From positions 289-64,288 of the forward strand of contig DDQZ01000059.1 in the NCBI GenBank assembly GCA_002343505.1: a DNA stretch of 64,000 nt, written 5' to 3'. Shown piece by piece: positions 16,039 to 25,444 of this stretch. This DNA comes from Verrucomicrobiaceae bacterium UBA2429 (GTDB lineage Bacteria > Verrucomicrobiota > Verrucomicrobiia > Verrucomicrobiales > Verrucomicrobiaceae). The position numbers and the translations under genes are program-made. The notes beneath the pieces are model-generated. The model saw nothing but the letters and a program-made list of their open reading frames with translations, did not search any database and was not told the DNA's origin. Position 1 is the first letter of the stretch. Each line of letters begins with the position of its first letter.

Positions 16039-19000
16039 ATGCCTCGCGCCTCTGCCGCACTCTCCGCCACGGGTGTGGCGCTGGCGTTCGGCATGGCATC
16101 CTGCGCTTTTGCGGCGCAGCCGGTGGACTTTGGAAAATACGTGCTGCCGGTGCTCTCGGACAAGTGTTTCCACTGCCACGGGCCGGACGCCTCGTCGCGG
16201 AAAGCGAAACTGCGGCTTGATCTGGAAGACGAAGTGAGAAAGCCGCGCTCGGATGGAACGGCGCTGATCGTGCCGGGGGATGCCGCCGCCAGCCTGCTCA
16301 TCCAGCGCGTCACCAGCACCGATCCCGATGAAGTGATGCCGCCGCCGGATTTCGTGAAAAAACTCAGCCCCACCGAGCTGGCCGCGCTCACTGCCTGGGT
16401 GCAGCAGGGAGCGAAGTGGGAGGCGCATTGGGCGCATCAGCCTGTGCGTCGTCCGGCACTGCCGCCGGGCTTTGAGCACCGGCACCCGGTGGATGCCTTC
16501 ATTGACGCCGCGCTCGCCAAGGCCGGCCTCACGCCCAACCCGCGCGCGGATGCCGCCACCCTGCAAAGACGCGCCGCGCTGGACCTCACGGGGTTGCCAC
16601 CGTCGGACGAGTCAGACTTGTCTGACCTGTCGGACTTCATCCAAAAGCTCCTGAGCAGCCCCCATTACGGCGAGCGCATGGCGTGGGACTGGCTGGACCT
16701 CGCGCGCTACGCCGACTCGCACGGCTACCAGAAGGACAACCTGCGCAGCATGTGGCGCTGGCGGGACTGGGTGGTGGAGGCATTCAACCGCAACCTGCCC
16801 TTTGACCAGTTCACGATCCTGCAGCTCGCCGGCGACCTTTTGCCGCAGGCCGGCGTCGAGCAAATCCTGTCCACCGGCTTCAACCGCAACCACCGCCTCA
16901 ATGCCGAGGCCGGCGCCATTGATGAGGAATACCGCGTCGAGTATGTGCTCGACCGCGTTGAGACCACGGCCACCGCCTGGATGGGCCTCACCGCAGGCTG
17001 CGCGCGCTGTCATGACCACAAGTATGACCCGCTCAGCCAGCGCGAGTTCTTCGCCCTGGCCGCCTTTTTCAACAACCTCGACGAGCGCGGTAATGACGGC
17101 GTCGGCCTCGTTGCCGAACCCGCCATCACGCTGTCGGTGGCTGGCATGGAGCGCGCCGTGGCTGAGGCCGAGTCCGCCGTGGAAAAAGCCGTGGTGGCTT
17201 TGGAAGCAGCCGCCCTTTCCGCCGACCTCGATGCCTGGGGCGCCATGCAAAAGCAGCGCCTCGAAACCTGCGGCCCGTGGCGCGTGCTGGAACCGTTGCA
17301 GGCGCTCGGCCAGGACAAGGGGTCCACCTTCACGCCGATGGCAGACGGCTCCCTTTTGTTCGGCGGAGCAAACCCGCTCAACGATGTCCACGAAGCGCGC
17401 CTCACTGTGCGTGACGGCTTCACGCTGCATCAGCTCCGCCTTGAAGCCCTGCCTGATGCCAGCCTCACCGGCGGAAGTCTGGCGCGCAGTTTCGACGGCG
17501 CGTTTTCGCTCTCCGGGCTGGATGTGGAAATCCACGGTGCCGCGCAAAAACTGCTCGCCTTTCAAGCCACGCACGCCGCGGATGAAAGCCCGCTGCATCA
17601 CGCCACCGACGCCGATCCACTCACCGGCTGGCGCGTCCCAGGCGGTCTGCGCGAGCGGGTGCGAGCTGTCTTTGAGCTGGCTCAGCCCGTGCAGGTGAGG
17701 GCGGGCAGCGAGATCGTCATCCGGCTGCGTTACGAGTCGCGCGAGGAGCAGTTCATCATCGGGCGCTTCCGCCTCAGCGCGGGCGCGGCGGGGCTGAAAA
17801 TGGATGCGGACGAAATGCCGCAGTCCCTCGCCGAGGCCGTGCGTCTGGGCGATGCCGAGTCCCTGCGCGCCGCTTACCGCGAAACCGCTCCCAATCTCGC
17901 CCCGCTGCGCGCCGCACGGGATGCCGCGCGCGCCACGCTCGCTGACGCGAAAGCCGCCGCCACCACGCAGGTCATGGTCATGCGGGAGCGCCCCGGCGAG
18001 CCGCGCGCCACGCATGTGCTGAAGCGCGGCCTTTATGACCAGCCCGGCGAGCGCGTGCAAGCCGACGTGCCCGCCTTCCTCGGCCTGCCCCTGCCGGATG
18101 ACGCACCGCGCGACCGCCTCGCCCTCGCGCGCTGGCTCGTGGACCCGCGCCATCCACTCACGGCGCGCGTGGCGGTGAACCGCCTTTGGCAGATGCTGTT
18201 CGGCGCAGGGCTGGTGCGCACGCCGGAGGACTTCGGCTTTCAAGGCGGGCGCCCCACGCATCCCGAATTGCTCGACTGGCTCGCCGCTGAGTTTATGGAA
18301 AAAGGCTGGGACATCCAGGCCATGCTGCGCCTGCTCATGACCTCCGACACCTACGCACGCTCCGCCGCAGCCACTCCTGCGATGCTGGAACGTGACCCAG
18401 AGAACCGCCTCCTGGCCCGCGCCACGCGCTTCCGTCTCCCCGCGCCCATGCTGCGGGATCAGGCGCTCGCCGTCAGCGGCCTGCTCGTGCCGCGCCTGGG
18501 TGGCCCGCCGGTCAAACCGTATCAACCGCCCGGCCTTTGGGAAGCCGTGGCCGGCGTCAACAGCAACACCGTCACATACATTCAGGATCATGATGAAAAC
18601 CTGCGCCGGCGCAGCCTTTACACCCTCTGGAAACGCAGCGTGCCGCCGCCAAATATGATGCTCTTCGACGCCGCCGCGCGCGAGGTCTGCTCCGCTTCCC
18701 GCCCGCGCACAAACTCGCCTTTGCAGGCCCTCGTCACGCTCAATGACACCACCTATGCCGAGGCCGCGCGCGTGCTCGCGGGGCGGGTGCTCTCGGAGGC
18801 GAAAGACGATGCCGCGCGCATCAGTCGGCTCTGGCGCATCGTGCTCGCACGTCCGCCCGCGCCGCAAGAAAGCGCGCATCTCACCGCGCTGCTCCAGCGC
18901 CAGCTTGCGCGTTATCAAGCCGACCCCGGCCTTGCCAAAAGCCGCGTCAACATCGGCGAGTCCCCTTTGCCCGCGCATCTCGACCCCGTCGAACTCGCCG

Positions 19001-19059
19001 CCTGGACCGAGCTGGCGGAAGTGATGCTGAACCTCGACGCCACCCTCACCCGGCCATGA
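16039..19059 (+). CDS. Planctomycete-type cytochrome c / DUF1549 / DUF1553 protein
   Basis: About 1006 residues. The start at 16039 has AAGGAA 9 bp upstream and gives a signal peptide (MPRASAALSATGVALAFGMA...AFAA); 16012 and 16021 are alternatives. PSCyt1 heme site C43-F-H-C46-H47 comes first, then DUF1549 (about 130-350; GERMAWDWLDLARYADSHGY, CARCHDHKYDPLSQREFFAL with a second CxxCH), a middle carbohydrate-binding-like region, and C-terminal DUF1553 (about 690-980; VNRLWQMLFG, RPRTNSPLQALVTLND). Such proteins are always paired with DUF1501 genes, as here (ATGA overlap). Biochemical role unproven; thought to act in the periplasm on polymers or electron transfer. Confidence 0.93.
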   Translation: MPRASAALSATGVALAFGMASCAFAAQPVDFGKYVLPVLSDKCFHCHGPDASSRKAKLRLDLEDEVRKPRSDGTALIVPGDAAASLLIQRVTSTDPDEVMPPPDFVKKLSPTELAALTAWVQQGAKWEAHWAHQPVRRPALPPGFEHRHPVDAFIDAALAKAGLTPNPRADAATLQRRAALDLTGLPPSDESDLSDLSDFIQKLLSSPHYGERMAWDWLDLARYADSHGYQKDNLRSMWRWRDWVVEAFNRNLPFDQFTILQLAGDLLPQAGVEQILSTGFNRNHRLNAEAGAIDEEYRVEYVLDRVETTATAWMGLTAGCARCHDHKYDPLSQREFFALAAFFNNLDERGNDGVGLVAEPAITLSVAGMERAVAEAESAVEKAVVALEAAALSADLDAWGAMQKQRLETCGPWRVLEPLQALGQDKGSTFTPMADGSLLFGGANPLNDVHEARLTVRDGFTLHQLRLEALPDASLTGGSLARSFDGAFSLSGLDVEIHGAAQKLLAFQATHAADESPLHHATDADPLTGWRVPGGLRERVRAVFELAQPVQVRAGSEIVIRLRYESREEQFIIGRFRLSAGAAGLKMDADEMPQSLAEAVRLGDAESLRAAYRETAPNLAPLRAARDAARATLADAKAAATTQVMVMRERPGEPRATHVLKRGLYDQPGERVQADVPAFLGLPLPDDAPRDRLALARWLVDPRHPLTARVAVNRLWQMLFGAGLVRTPEDFGFQGGRPTHPELLDWLAAEFMEKGWDIQAMLRLLMTSDTYARSAAATPAMLERDPENRLLARATRFRLPAPMLRDQALAVSGLLVPRLGGPPVKPYQPPGLWEAVAGVNSNTVTYIQDHDENLRRRSLYTLWKRSVPPPNMMLFDAAAREVCSASRPRTNSPLQALVTLNDTTYAEAARVLAGRVLSEAKDDAARISRLWRIVLARPPAPQESAHLTALLQRQLARYQADPGLAKSRVNIGESPLPAHLDPVELAAWTELAEVMLNLDATLTRP

Positions 19060-20480
19060 ACTCCGCCCTGCACCGCCGTGTTTTCCTCCAGCAAACCGCC
19101 GGCCTTGGCATCGGTGCCACCGCCTTGCAAACGCTGTTGCATGGGGAGCAGCATGGGGAACAGGCGTCCAGCCTGTCCCTTCACCACCCGCCCAAAGCCA
19201 AACGCATCATCTATCTATGCCAGTCCGGCGCGCCCTCGCAGATGGATCTCTTCGATCCCAAACCGGCGATGGCAAAGCGCTTCAACGAAAACCTGCCCGA
19301 GTCCATCCGCAAAGGCCAGCGACTCACCACCATGACCAGCGGCCAGACCCGCTTCCCCGTGGCACCGAGCATTTTCTCATTCAGCCGTCATGGCCGCAGC
19401 GGCATGGAGATCAGCGAGCTCCTGCCGCACACCGGCAGCATCGCCGACCGCATCTGCCTCATCCGCTCCATGCACACCGAGGCCATCAATCACGACCCGG
19501 CCATCACCTTTCTTCAGACCGGCTTCGAGCAGGCCGGCCGCCCCAGCCTCGGCGCCTGGCTCAGCTATGGCCTGGGTTCGGTGAATGCCGACCTGCCCGC
19601 CTTTGTCGTCATGCTCTCGCGCGGCAGCGGTCGACCGAATTGCCAGCCGCTCTACGACCGCCTCTGGGGCAGCGGCTTTTTGCCCTCGCGGCATCAGGGA
19701 GTGAAATTTCTCGCCACGGGTGATCCAGTGCTGTTTTTGCAAAACCCGCCCGGCTCAAGCCTGGAGGCGCGTCGTGAGAACCTCGACAGCATTGCCGCGC
19801 TCAACCATCTGGAGCACGAGCGACTGGGCGATCCCGAGACTCTCACGCGCATCGCCCAATACGAGATGGCCTTCCGCATGCAAACCTCCGTGCCCGAGGT
19901 CACCGACCTCAGCGACGAGCCCGAGAGCACCTTCCACCTCTATGGCGAAAAGGCGCGCCAGCGCGGCACCTATGCCGCCAACTGCCTACTCGCCCGCCGA
20001 CTGATCGAAAAGGGCGTGCGCTTTGTGCAACTCTACCACATGGGCTGGGACCAGCACAACGCCCTGCCAAAACAAATCCGCGGCCAATGCCATGATACGG
20101 ACCAGCCCAGCGCCGCGCTTGTAAAGGACCTCCACCAGCGCGGCCTGCTGGAGGACACGCTCGTCATCTGGGCCGGCGAATTTGGCCGCACCATCTACAG
20201 CCAGGGCGAGCTGACCGCCGACAACTACGGTCGCGACCACCACCCGCGCTGCTTCAGCCTCTGGCTGGCTGGCGCGGGTATCAAGCCGGGGCACATCCAC
20301 GGAAGCACCGATGACTTTTGCTACAACATCGAAGCCGACCCCGTGCATATCCACGATCTGAATGCCACCCTGCTGCACTTGCTCGGCCTGGATCACGAGC
20401 GCCTCACCTGGCGCCACCAAGGCCGCGACTTCCGTCTCACCGATGTGCATGGGCACTTGGTGAAGGGGATTATGAGTTGA
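19056..20480 (+). CDS. DUF1501 secreted protein (sulfatase-like fold)
   Basis: 474 residues with a twin-arginine-like leader (HRRVFLQQTAGLGIGATALQ). DUF1501 hallmarks: GAPSQMDLFDPKP near the N-terminus, RSGMEISELLPHTGSIADRI, then IWAGEFGRTIYSQG and NYGRDHHPRCFSLWLAGAGI, with His/Asp ligands arranged as in the alkaline-phosphatase superfamily. It overlaps the DUF1549/1553 gene by 4 bp (ATGA), so the two are co-translated and probably work as a pair. The 166 bp after it hold nothing recognisable. Confidence 0.93.
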   Translation: MNSALHRRVFLQQTAGLGIGATALQTLLHGEQHGEQASSLSLHHPPKAKRIIYLCQSGAPSQMDLFDPKPAMAKRFNENLPESIRKGQRLTTMTSGQTRFPVAPSIFSFSRHGRSGMEISELLPHTGSIADRICLIRSMHTEAINHDPAITFLQTGFEQAGRPSLGAWLSYGLGSVNADLPAFVVMLSRGSGRPNCQPLYDRLWGSGFLPSRHQGVKFLATGDPVLFLQNPPGSSLEARRENLDSIAALNHLEHERLGDPETLTRIAQYEMAFRMQTSVPEVTDLSDEPESTFHLYGEKARQRGTYAANCLLARRLIEKGVRFVQLYHMGWDQHNALPKQIRGQCHDTDQPSAALVKDLHQRGLLEDTLVIWAGEFGRTIYSQGELTADNYGRDHHPRCFSLWLAGAGIKPGHIHGSTDDFCYNIEADPVHIHDLNATLLHLLGLDHERLTWRHQGRDFRLTDVHGHLVKGIMS

Positions 20481-20646
20481 GGTGTGCCGCACCGTCCGCT
20501 CATCGAAAATCAGTTCCGCCTGCTTGTGTGGCAGTTGTGCTGTTGTACAAAATCATCATCCGTTTTTCGTCCCGCGGATGAGCATTCAAATGTGGCGTTC
20601 GGGACTCAGGGGTGGCTCTGCGCGGCAGTGAATACCGCCTCCGAAA

Positions 20647-22029
20647 TCACCCTCGGTGGAACTGAATGGCGGCGATTTTTTCCGCCATGTCATGACTGGC
20701 GCAAAAGACAACCTCGGCGGCGGCGGCGCGGCTGATACGGGCGCGCATGGAGACGATCTCGCCCAGACTAAGTCCGTCCACATAGGCCTGCACGGGTCGC
20801 TGCACGGGTTCGAGATTATGAATCTCGACCGTGCTGTCCACGGAGAGCAGGGCGCTGCGCCAGTGGACCGGCTCCATGACATTCGAGCCGACGAGCAGCC
20901 AGGCGGGCGTGTCGGCCAGCAGCGGGCTGGCTCCCATGCTGCGGGCGTAGGCCGTGGAGCCGGCGGCGGTGGCGACCAGGGCGCCGTCGCTGATGAGCTT
21001 GGGAATGCGGGGGATGCCGTTGACTCTGACCTCCAGCCAGGCGCTCTGGCTGGTGGAGCGCTCCAGCCATGCGTCATTAAAACCGTGGGCGGTGCTGACT
21101 TTGCCATCGCGCCCTGTGACCTCCAAATAGAGCATGGGGAGCTGGCGCAGAATGACATCCCCTGGTGGAAAAGACCTGGCCAGAACCTCCTCCGGCGCGT
21201 TCATGAGGAATCCGAGGTGGCCGGCATTGATGCCAAAGAAAGGCCGCCGCAGGCGCCAATGCTCGCGGATGGCGCGGAGCATGGTGCCGTCCCCGCCAAG
21301 CACGGTGATGAAGTCCGCCGTATCGAGGGAACGGCCAGCGGGGAGGCGCTCCAGCCAGCTTTGGGCTTTGGCATTTTCAGCGGCGCACTGGATGCTGAAG
21401 GGCAGGCCTTTAAGACTGCCGCGCGCCCATGCGCCGGGATTTGGGGCGCGGTAGAGTCCGTAGCGGCGGATGTAGGAATGCGCGCGCGGATGCAGCAAGG
21501 AGAAGACGCCCTCCCCTTGCGCGAGTTTTTCGCGGATCAGCGTGCTGGAGGCGGTCTCAGCCAGATCGAAGACTTGGCAGCGCGGGGGCAAGTCTCCGGG
21601 ATCCAGCGTGAAGCCGGGACGCGCGAGCACGGCGAAGGCGGCGTTTTGCCAGAGCCACGCGCCTTTCTCCCAGGAAAGCTGGATGGCGGAGCGCCCGTCA
21701 ACACCACCGGCGACGAGATCCGCGCCGACGACATGCCAGACTTCACCGTCTGGCTCGAAGCGCGTCTGCAACTGGTGGTTCCGGCTGAAAGCGGACTGCT
21801 CCAGGTCGGACAAGTCCACAATGACACGCTCCAAGCCGCCGAATGTCAGATCGGCTAGAGTGGCGCGATAAACCGGCGGGATGGAGTCCGTGCCGGGCTT
21901 GTCAGGGCGCGGGCCGCAGGGAATGACGCGCACCTCGTCAAAGGCGGCAGCCAGTTTTTCCACGATGGCGCGGTGGTGGAGTCCGGGCGGGTTGAAGCTG
22001 CCCCCGAAGATGGCGATGCGCTTGGGCAT
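20647..22029 (-). CDS. Fused nicotinate-nucleotide adenylyltransferase and NAD kinase
   Basis: 460 residues with two enzymes of NAD(P) synthesis in one chain. Residues 1-195 resemble NadD: GGSFNPPGLHH (9-19), a variant of the GGSFxPxHxGH nucleotidyl-transfer motif lacking the first histidine, and SSTLIREKL (161-169). Residues about 205-460 are NAD kinase: GGDGTM (245-250), NAGHLGFL (268-275) and DGALVATAAGSTAYARS. The first step would make deamido-NAD from nicotinate mononucleotide, the second phosphorylates NAD to NADP; NAD synthetase must act between them. Cytoplasmic; separate from the next gene by 78 bp. Confidence 0.88.
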   Translation of the reverse strand: MPKRIAIFGGSFNPPGLHHRAIVEKLAAAFDEVRVIPCGPRPDKPGTDSIPPVYRATLADLTFGGLERVIVDLSDLEQSAFSRNHQLQTRFEPDGEVWHVVGADLVAGGVDGRSAIQLSWEKGAWLWQNAAFAVLARPGFTLDPGDLPPRCQVFDLAETASSTLIREKLAQGEGVFSLLHPRAHSYIRRYGLYRAPNPGAWARGSLKGLPFSIQCAAENAKAQSWLERLPAGRSLDTADFITVLGGDGTMLRAIREHWRLRRPFFGINAGHLGFLMNAPEEVLARSFPPGDVILRQLPMLYLEVTGRDGKVSTAHGFNDAWLERSTSQSAWLEVRVNGIPRIPKLISDGALVATAAGSTAYARSMGASPLLADTPAWLLVGSNVMEPVHWRSALLSVDSTVEIHNLEPVQRPVQAYVDGLSLGEIVSMRARISRAAAAEVVFCASHDMAEKIAAIQFHRG

Positions 22030-22107
22030 GATGGGAGAGTGTGGCCCGCGTTCCGGGCGGCGGCAAGGCGCGTGTGACGCGGCGCAGTCAGGCCGCCGCG
22101 CGCGGGG

Positions 22108-24456
22108 TCACTGGCTGCCGCCTCGTCCGGAGGGATTCGGGTCAATGTCGAGCGGAATGGTGGCCTGCGGGAAGTCTTTGAGCGTCAGGCTGAAGAGGAT
22201 GCCGTATTCCTTCAAGCCGCCGCGGTTGTCGCGCACCATGCCGCCGATGGAGGCCATCCAGCTCGAAAGGTCGCGGGTGATGCTGTAACTCTGAAATTCC
22301 ATGACGCCGTCATCCATTTCAAAGATGTGGTTCATGCCGAAGCCCCAGTTGTCCGTGAGGCGGCTGTAGATGCGGGAGAAGACGAGGCTGGAGTCGCGGA
22401 AGAAGGGGCTGTTGCTCACATACTGGTGGCCGAGGGAGATCTGCATGTTTCTGCCGGGCATGAAGGTGACGCCCTGGTTCAGCTCGGTGAAGCTGCCGGT
22501 CTCGCCCTGGATCGGGAGCTGGGCGTCGAGCCAGAAGTTGACCCAAGGCACCGGGCGGAAAAAGAGCTCGTTGTAGAGGTTGGAGATGGAACGGTCGAAC
22601 TCGGGGTCGCGCATGAAAAAGTCCACATAAGTGTTAAGTCCGGCCCAGGAGTAGGTCTGGTAAGGCTCGCTGGTGGCGGAGGTGAAGACGCCGCGCGCCT
22701 GGTTGGTGTAGTCGCGCCGGGTTTGCAGCAGATTGCGCACGCCGAGGCGGGCGATGTTCCAGGAGCGCAGGTCATCCACGGCGGTGAAGAGCTGCGGGTC
22801 AATGGAGCGCGGGCGCGTGGTGGGCGAGAGCCGGTCAATGGAGGGGAAGTTTTCCGGCTGCGAGGCGTCGAGATAGGAGAGGTTCAAATACGGCTGGATG
22901 ACGTGGCGCAGACCGTCGAGCCCCCATTCGGGTTTCGAGAGGTCGGACCAGTTTTTGGAGACTTTGAAAGACACGTCCAGGCCGGCGTGGAAAAGCGTCT
23001 TGGTCTCGTTGTCCAGGCCGCTGACACTGCCGTCAATGTCCGAGTAATGGGTGACACCGGCGCCGACTCTGGGCACCACGTTCAGCCAGCCGAAGAATGT
23101 CTTCGGATACAGCAATTCCTGGTAAGTGTGCAGGCGCCCGAAGCCGGCACCCTCAAGCTGGGCGGTGACAAAACTGGTGTTCCCGGGCGGGACGAGGGTG
23201 CGAATGCGAAGCAACTCGGCATGGAGGAAATCCTCCTCCGGGTTGCCCAGCTCGTCCTTGTAGATGCCGGCGCTCAGGGAGCCTTGATGGTAGAGCCCGG
23301 TGCTCCACAGAGGGCGGCGGATGAAGTCCACGGAGAGCTCCGGCAGCTTGGTGCCCACATCATAGAAGTCGTTGGCCTGGAAGCGGGCCATGAGCGTGGC
23401 CACATAACGCGGGTCAGTGTGGACGAGGGAGATTTGATTGTCCGGCTCGGGAGTCTCGCGGAAGTCGTTGAAGTAAAAGTCCTCGTAGAAGTGGGCGTCG
23501 CTGATCTTGTTGATGTCGAAGTCCAGATACCAGGTGCTCTTTTGCGGGCCGGGCAGGTAGATGCGGTGCTGGAAGTTCACCCTGTAGCGGTCCTCTCCGA
23601 CGGGATTGCGCGCCACGCTGGTGCGGTTCTTATCCGCGTCGGTGTCGTACATGTAATAAAGCGTCAGCGTGCCGAAGTTGTCGCGGTTTTCCCGGTGGCG
23701 CAGGGAGAGGAAGTCCGCGCCCGCGCCGACGCCGCGAGCGGAGCGCAGATCGAGGCGGTATTTGGCCAGCGTGTGGTCGCCATGCAGCACCCCGTACTGA
23801 TTGAGAAGGAAGGCGCCCCAGCGGCTCTGGTAGCCGGGCGTGAAGCGGTAGCCCACCTCGTCGGTCAGAGGCTGCGAGAGATAGGGCAGGTAGAAAACCG
23901 GCGTGTCTCCGGCGAAGACGGTGACCTTTCTCATCACAATTCGGTCGCCGGGATAGACCGTGAAGCTGCGGGCGCGCACTCGGAAGTTCGGATCGGCAAG
24001 ATCGTGCGTCGTCAGATAAGTCGTGCCGCCTTCCACGCGATCAATGAATTTCGTCTCGGTCTCAAACTTCTCCGACTGGTAAAAAAAGCTGCCCGTGTCC
24101 ATCGGAAAGGAGCTGCGCACAGCGTCACCGCTCAGTTCCCCGGAGTTCACATTGTACAAGATGTTGTCCCCGCGGTAGGTCGTGCCCGCCTGCCAGATGA
24201 CCACGTTGTCACGCGCGATCACCTCGCCCGTCGCGGCATTGTAGCTGGCGTGGTCGCAGCGAATTTCCACGTCCGCGTAACTGATGCTCACATCCCCCTT
24301 CGCGATCGCCAGGCCCGTGTCGGGGTCATAGGTCGTCTCCATGCCCTCGATGTTCAAATTGCTCGTCAGCGAGTCGAAGAATGCCTGCCCTCGCGCGCCT
24401 GCAGCCATCAGCAGGCTGGCAAGGACGAGCGCGGCGCGGAGTCGGGAGGAAATCAT
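22108..24456 (-). CDS. lptD: LPS-assembly outer-membrane protein LptD (OstA)
   Basis: 782 residues with signal peptide (1-23). Residues about 35-150 form the OstA/LptA-like jellyroll (GDVSISYADVEIRCDHASYN, ARDNVVIWQAGTTYRGD), followed by a long C-terminal barrel rich in alternating strands and aromatic residues (YRFTPGYQSRWGAFLLNQYG, then many repeats to the end). It inserts LPS into the outer membrane with LptE. It lies beside lpxA, another LPS gene, on the same strand. Confidence 0.88.
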   Translation of the reverse strand: MISSRLRAALVLASLLMAAGARGQAFFDSLTSNLNIEGMETTYDPDTGLAIAKGDVSISYADVEIRCDHASYNAATGEVIARDNVVIWQAGTTYRGDNILYNVNSGELSGDAVRSSFPMDTGSFFYQSEKFETETKFIDRVEGGTTYLTTHDLADPNFRVRARSFTVYPGDRIVMRKVTVFAGDTPVFYLPYLSQPLTDEVGYRFTPGYQSRWGAFLLNQYGVLHGDHTLAKYRLDLRSARGVGAGADFLSLRHRENRDNFGTLTLYYMYDTDADKNRTSVARNPVGEDRYRVNFQHRIYLPGPQKSTWYLDFDINKISDAHFYEDFYFNDFRETPEPDNQISLVHTDPRYVATLMARFQANDFYDVGTKLPELSVDFIRRPLWSTGLYHQGSLSAGIYKDELGNPEEDFLHAELLRIRTLVPPGNTSFVTAQLEGAGFGRLHTYQELLYPKTFFGWLNVVPRVGAGVTHYSDIDGSVSGLDNETKTLFHAGLDVSFKVSKNWSDLSKPEWGLDGLRHVIQPYLNLSYLDASQPENFPSIDRLSPTTRPRSIDPQLFTAVDDLRSWNIARLGVRNLLQTRRDYTNQARGVFTSATSEPYQTYSWAGLNTYVDFFMRDPEFDRSISNLYNELFFRPVPWVNFWLDAQLPIQGETGSFTELNQGVTFMPGRNMQISLGHQYVSNSPFFRDSSLVFSRIYSRLTDNWGFGMNHIFEMDDGVMEFQSYSITRDLSSWMASIGGMVRDNRGGLKEYGILFSLTLKDFPQATIPLDIDPNPSGRGGSQ

Positions 24457-24579
24457 GATGCCGGGAGGAATGAAAATGAAATGTCCGGGCCGGGTTCGCC
24501 AGCCGGGTCAAAACGCGCATTCCATAGGCCAGGGCCTCCAAAGTGACAAGAAAAACGAAACGGAAATCCAGCCCCCGCC

Positions 24580-25374
24580 TCAGTCCTCCCCGCCCGGCCC
24601 GCCGCGCCACGCGCAAACGCCCCGCTTCCCCGGATGCTCCACAAACTCCAGCATCCGTAGCGCCGGGCCGCTCCACTCCCGCCCGCGCGCCAGGGAGACA
24701 GCCTGGGTGAGATTCCTGCCCGAGCAAAAGAGCAGCCGGAACATCTCCTTGAGTTCCGCGCGCTCCGCCGCAGTGAAGCCCTGCCGGCGCAGGCCCACGA
24801 CATTCAGCCCGGTGACGCGGTTCGTGCGCATCGCCGCGCAAAAATGCGGGATGTCCTTGCCGAAGCTGCCGTTCCCCTGCACCACGCAGGAGTCGCCGAT
24901 GCGGATGAACTGGTGAAAGACCGCCCCGCCGCCGATGAAGGTGCGGCTGCCCACCCGCACATGGCCCGCCAGCAGGCAGGCATTGGCCAGGATGTTGCCA
25001 TCCCCCAGCTCCACATCGTGCCCGAGGTGCGCGCCCACCATGATGAAATTCCCGTCGCCGACACGGGTGACCGACCCCGGCTTGCTGCCGCGGTGGATCG
25101 TCACATGCTCGCGAATGATGTTTTTTTCACCGATGACCACAGAGCTTTCCGTCGCCGGATCATAACCCGTGTCCTGCGGCTCCCCGCCGATCACCGCCCC
25201 CCGGCCCACCACGGTGCCCGCGCCCAGCACGACCCTGCCCGCCAGTTGCGCGTGCGCCTCGATGCGGCAGCCGGGGCCGATCTCCGCCGGGCCGTCAATC
25301 ACCGCGTACGGCCCCACTTCCACATCTTCGGCGAGGCGGGCGGCGGCATGAACAATGGCGGTCGGGTGGATCAT
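24580..25374 (-). CDS. lpxA: Acyl-ACP--UDP-N-acetylglucosamine O-acyltransferase
   Basis: 264 residues, close to the 262 of E. coli LpxA. The left-handed beta-helix hexapeptide repeats run from 1 to about 190 (HPTAIVHAAARLAEDVEVGP, AHLGHDVELGDGNILANACL), with the catalytic His in GAHLGHDV, and the C-terminal helices contain GLNVVGLRRQGF. It adds the first acyl chain of lipid A in the cytoplasm. The short gap to lptD holds no gene. Confidence 0.95.
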   Translation of the reverse strand: MIHPTAIVHAAARLAEDVEVGPYAVIDGPAEIGPGCRIEAHAQLAGRVVLGAGTVVGRGAVIGGEPQDTGYDPATESSVVIGEKNIIREHVTIHRGSKPGSVTRVGDGNFIMVGAHLGHDVELGDGNILANACLLAGHVRVGSRTFIGGGAVFHQFIRIGDSCVVQGNGSFGKDIPHFCAAMRTNRVTGLNVVGLRRQGFTAAERAELKEMFRLLFCSGRNLTQAVSLARGREWSGPALRMLEFVEHPGKRGVCAWRGGPGGED

Positions 25375-25444
25375 TGGCGGCGAGTTTATCGGCGGGAAAA
25401 GCGCGCCTTCAACTCAAACTCCGGCGCCACACGCGCGCGCCCGC

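Noticed and set aside
20481..20646. Small gene or RNA between DUF1501 and the NadD-NadK fusion
   Set aside because: No frame of coding character, no hairpin with T-run and no known RNA pattern.
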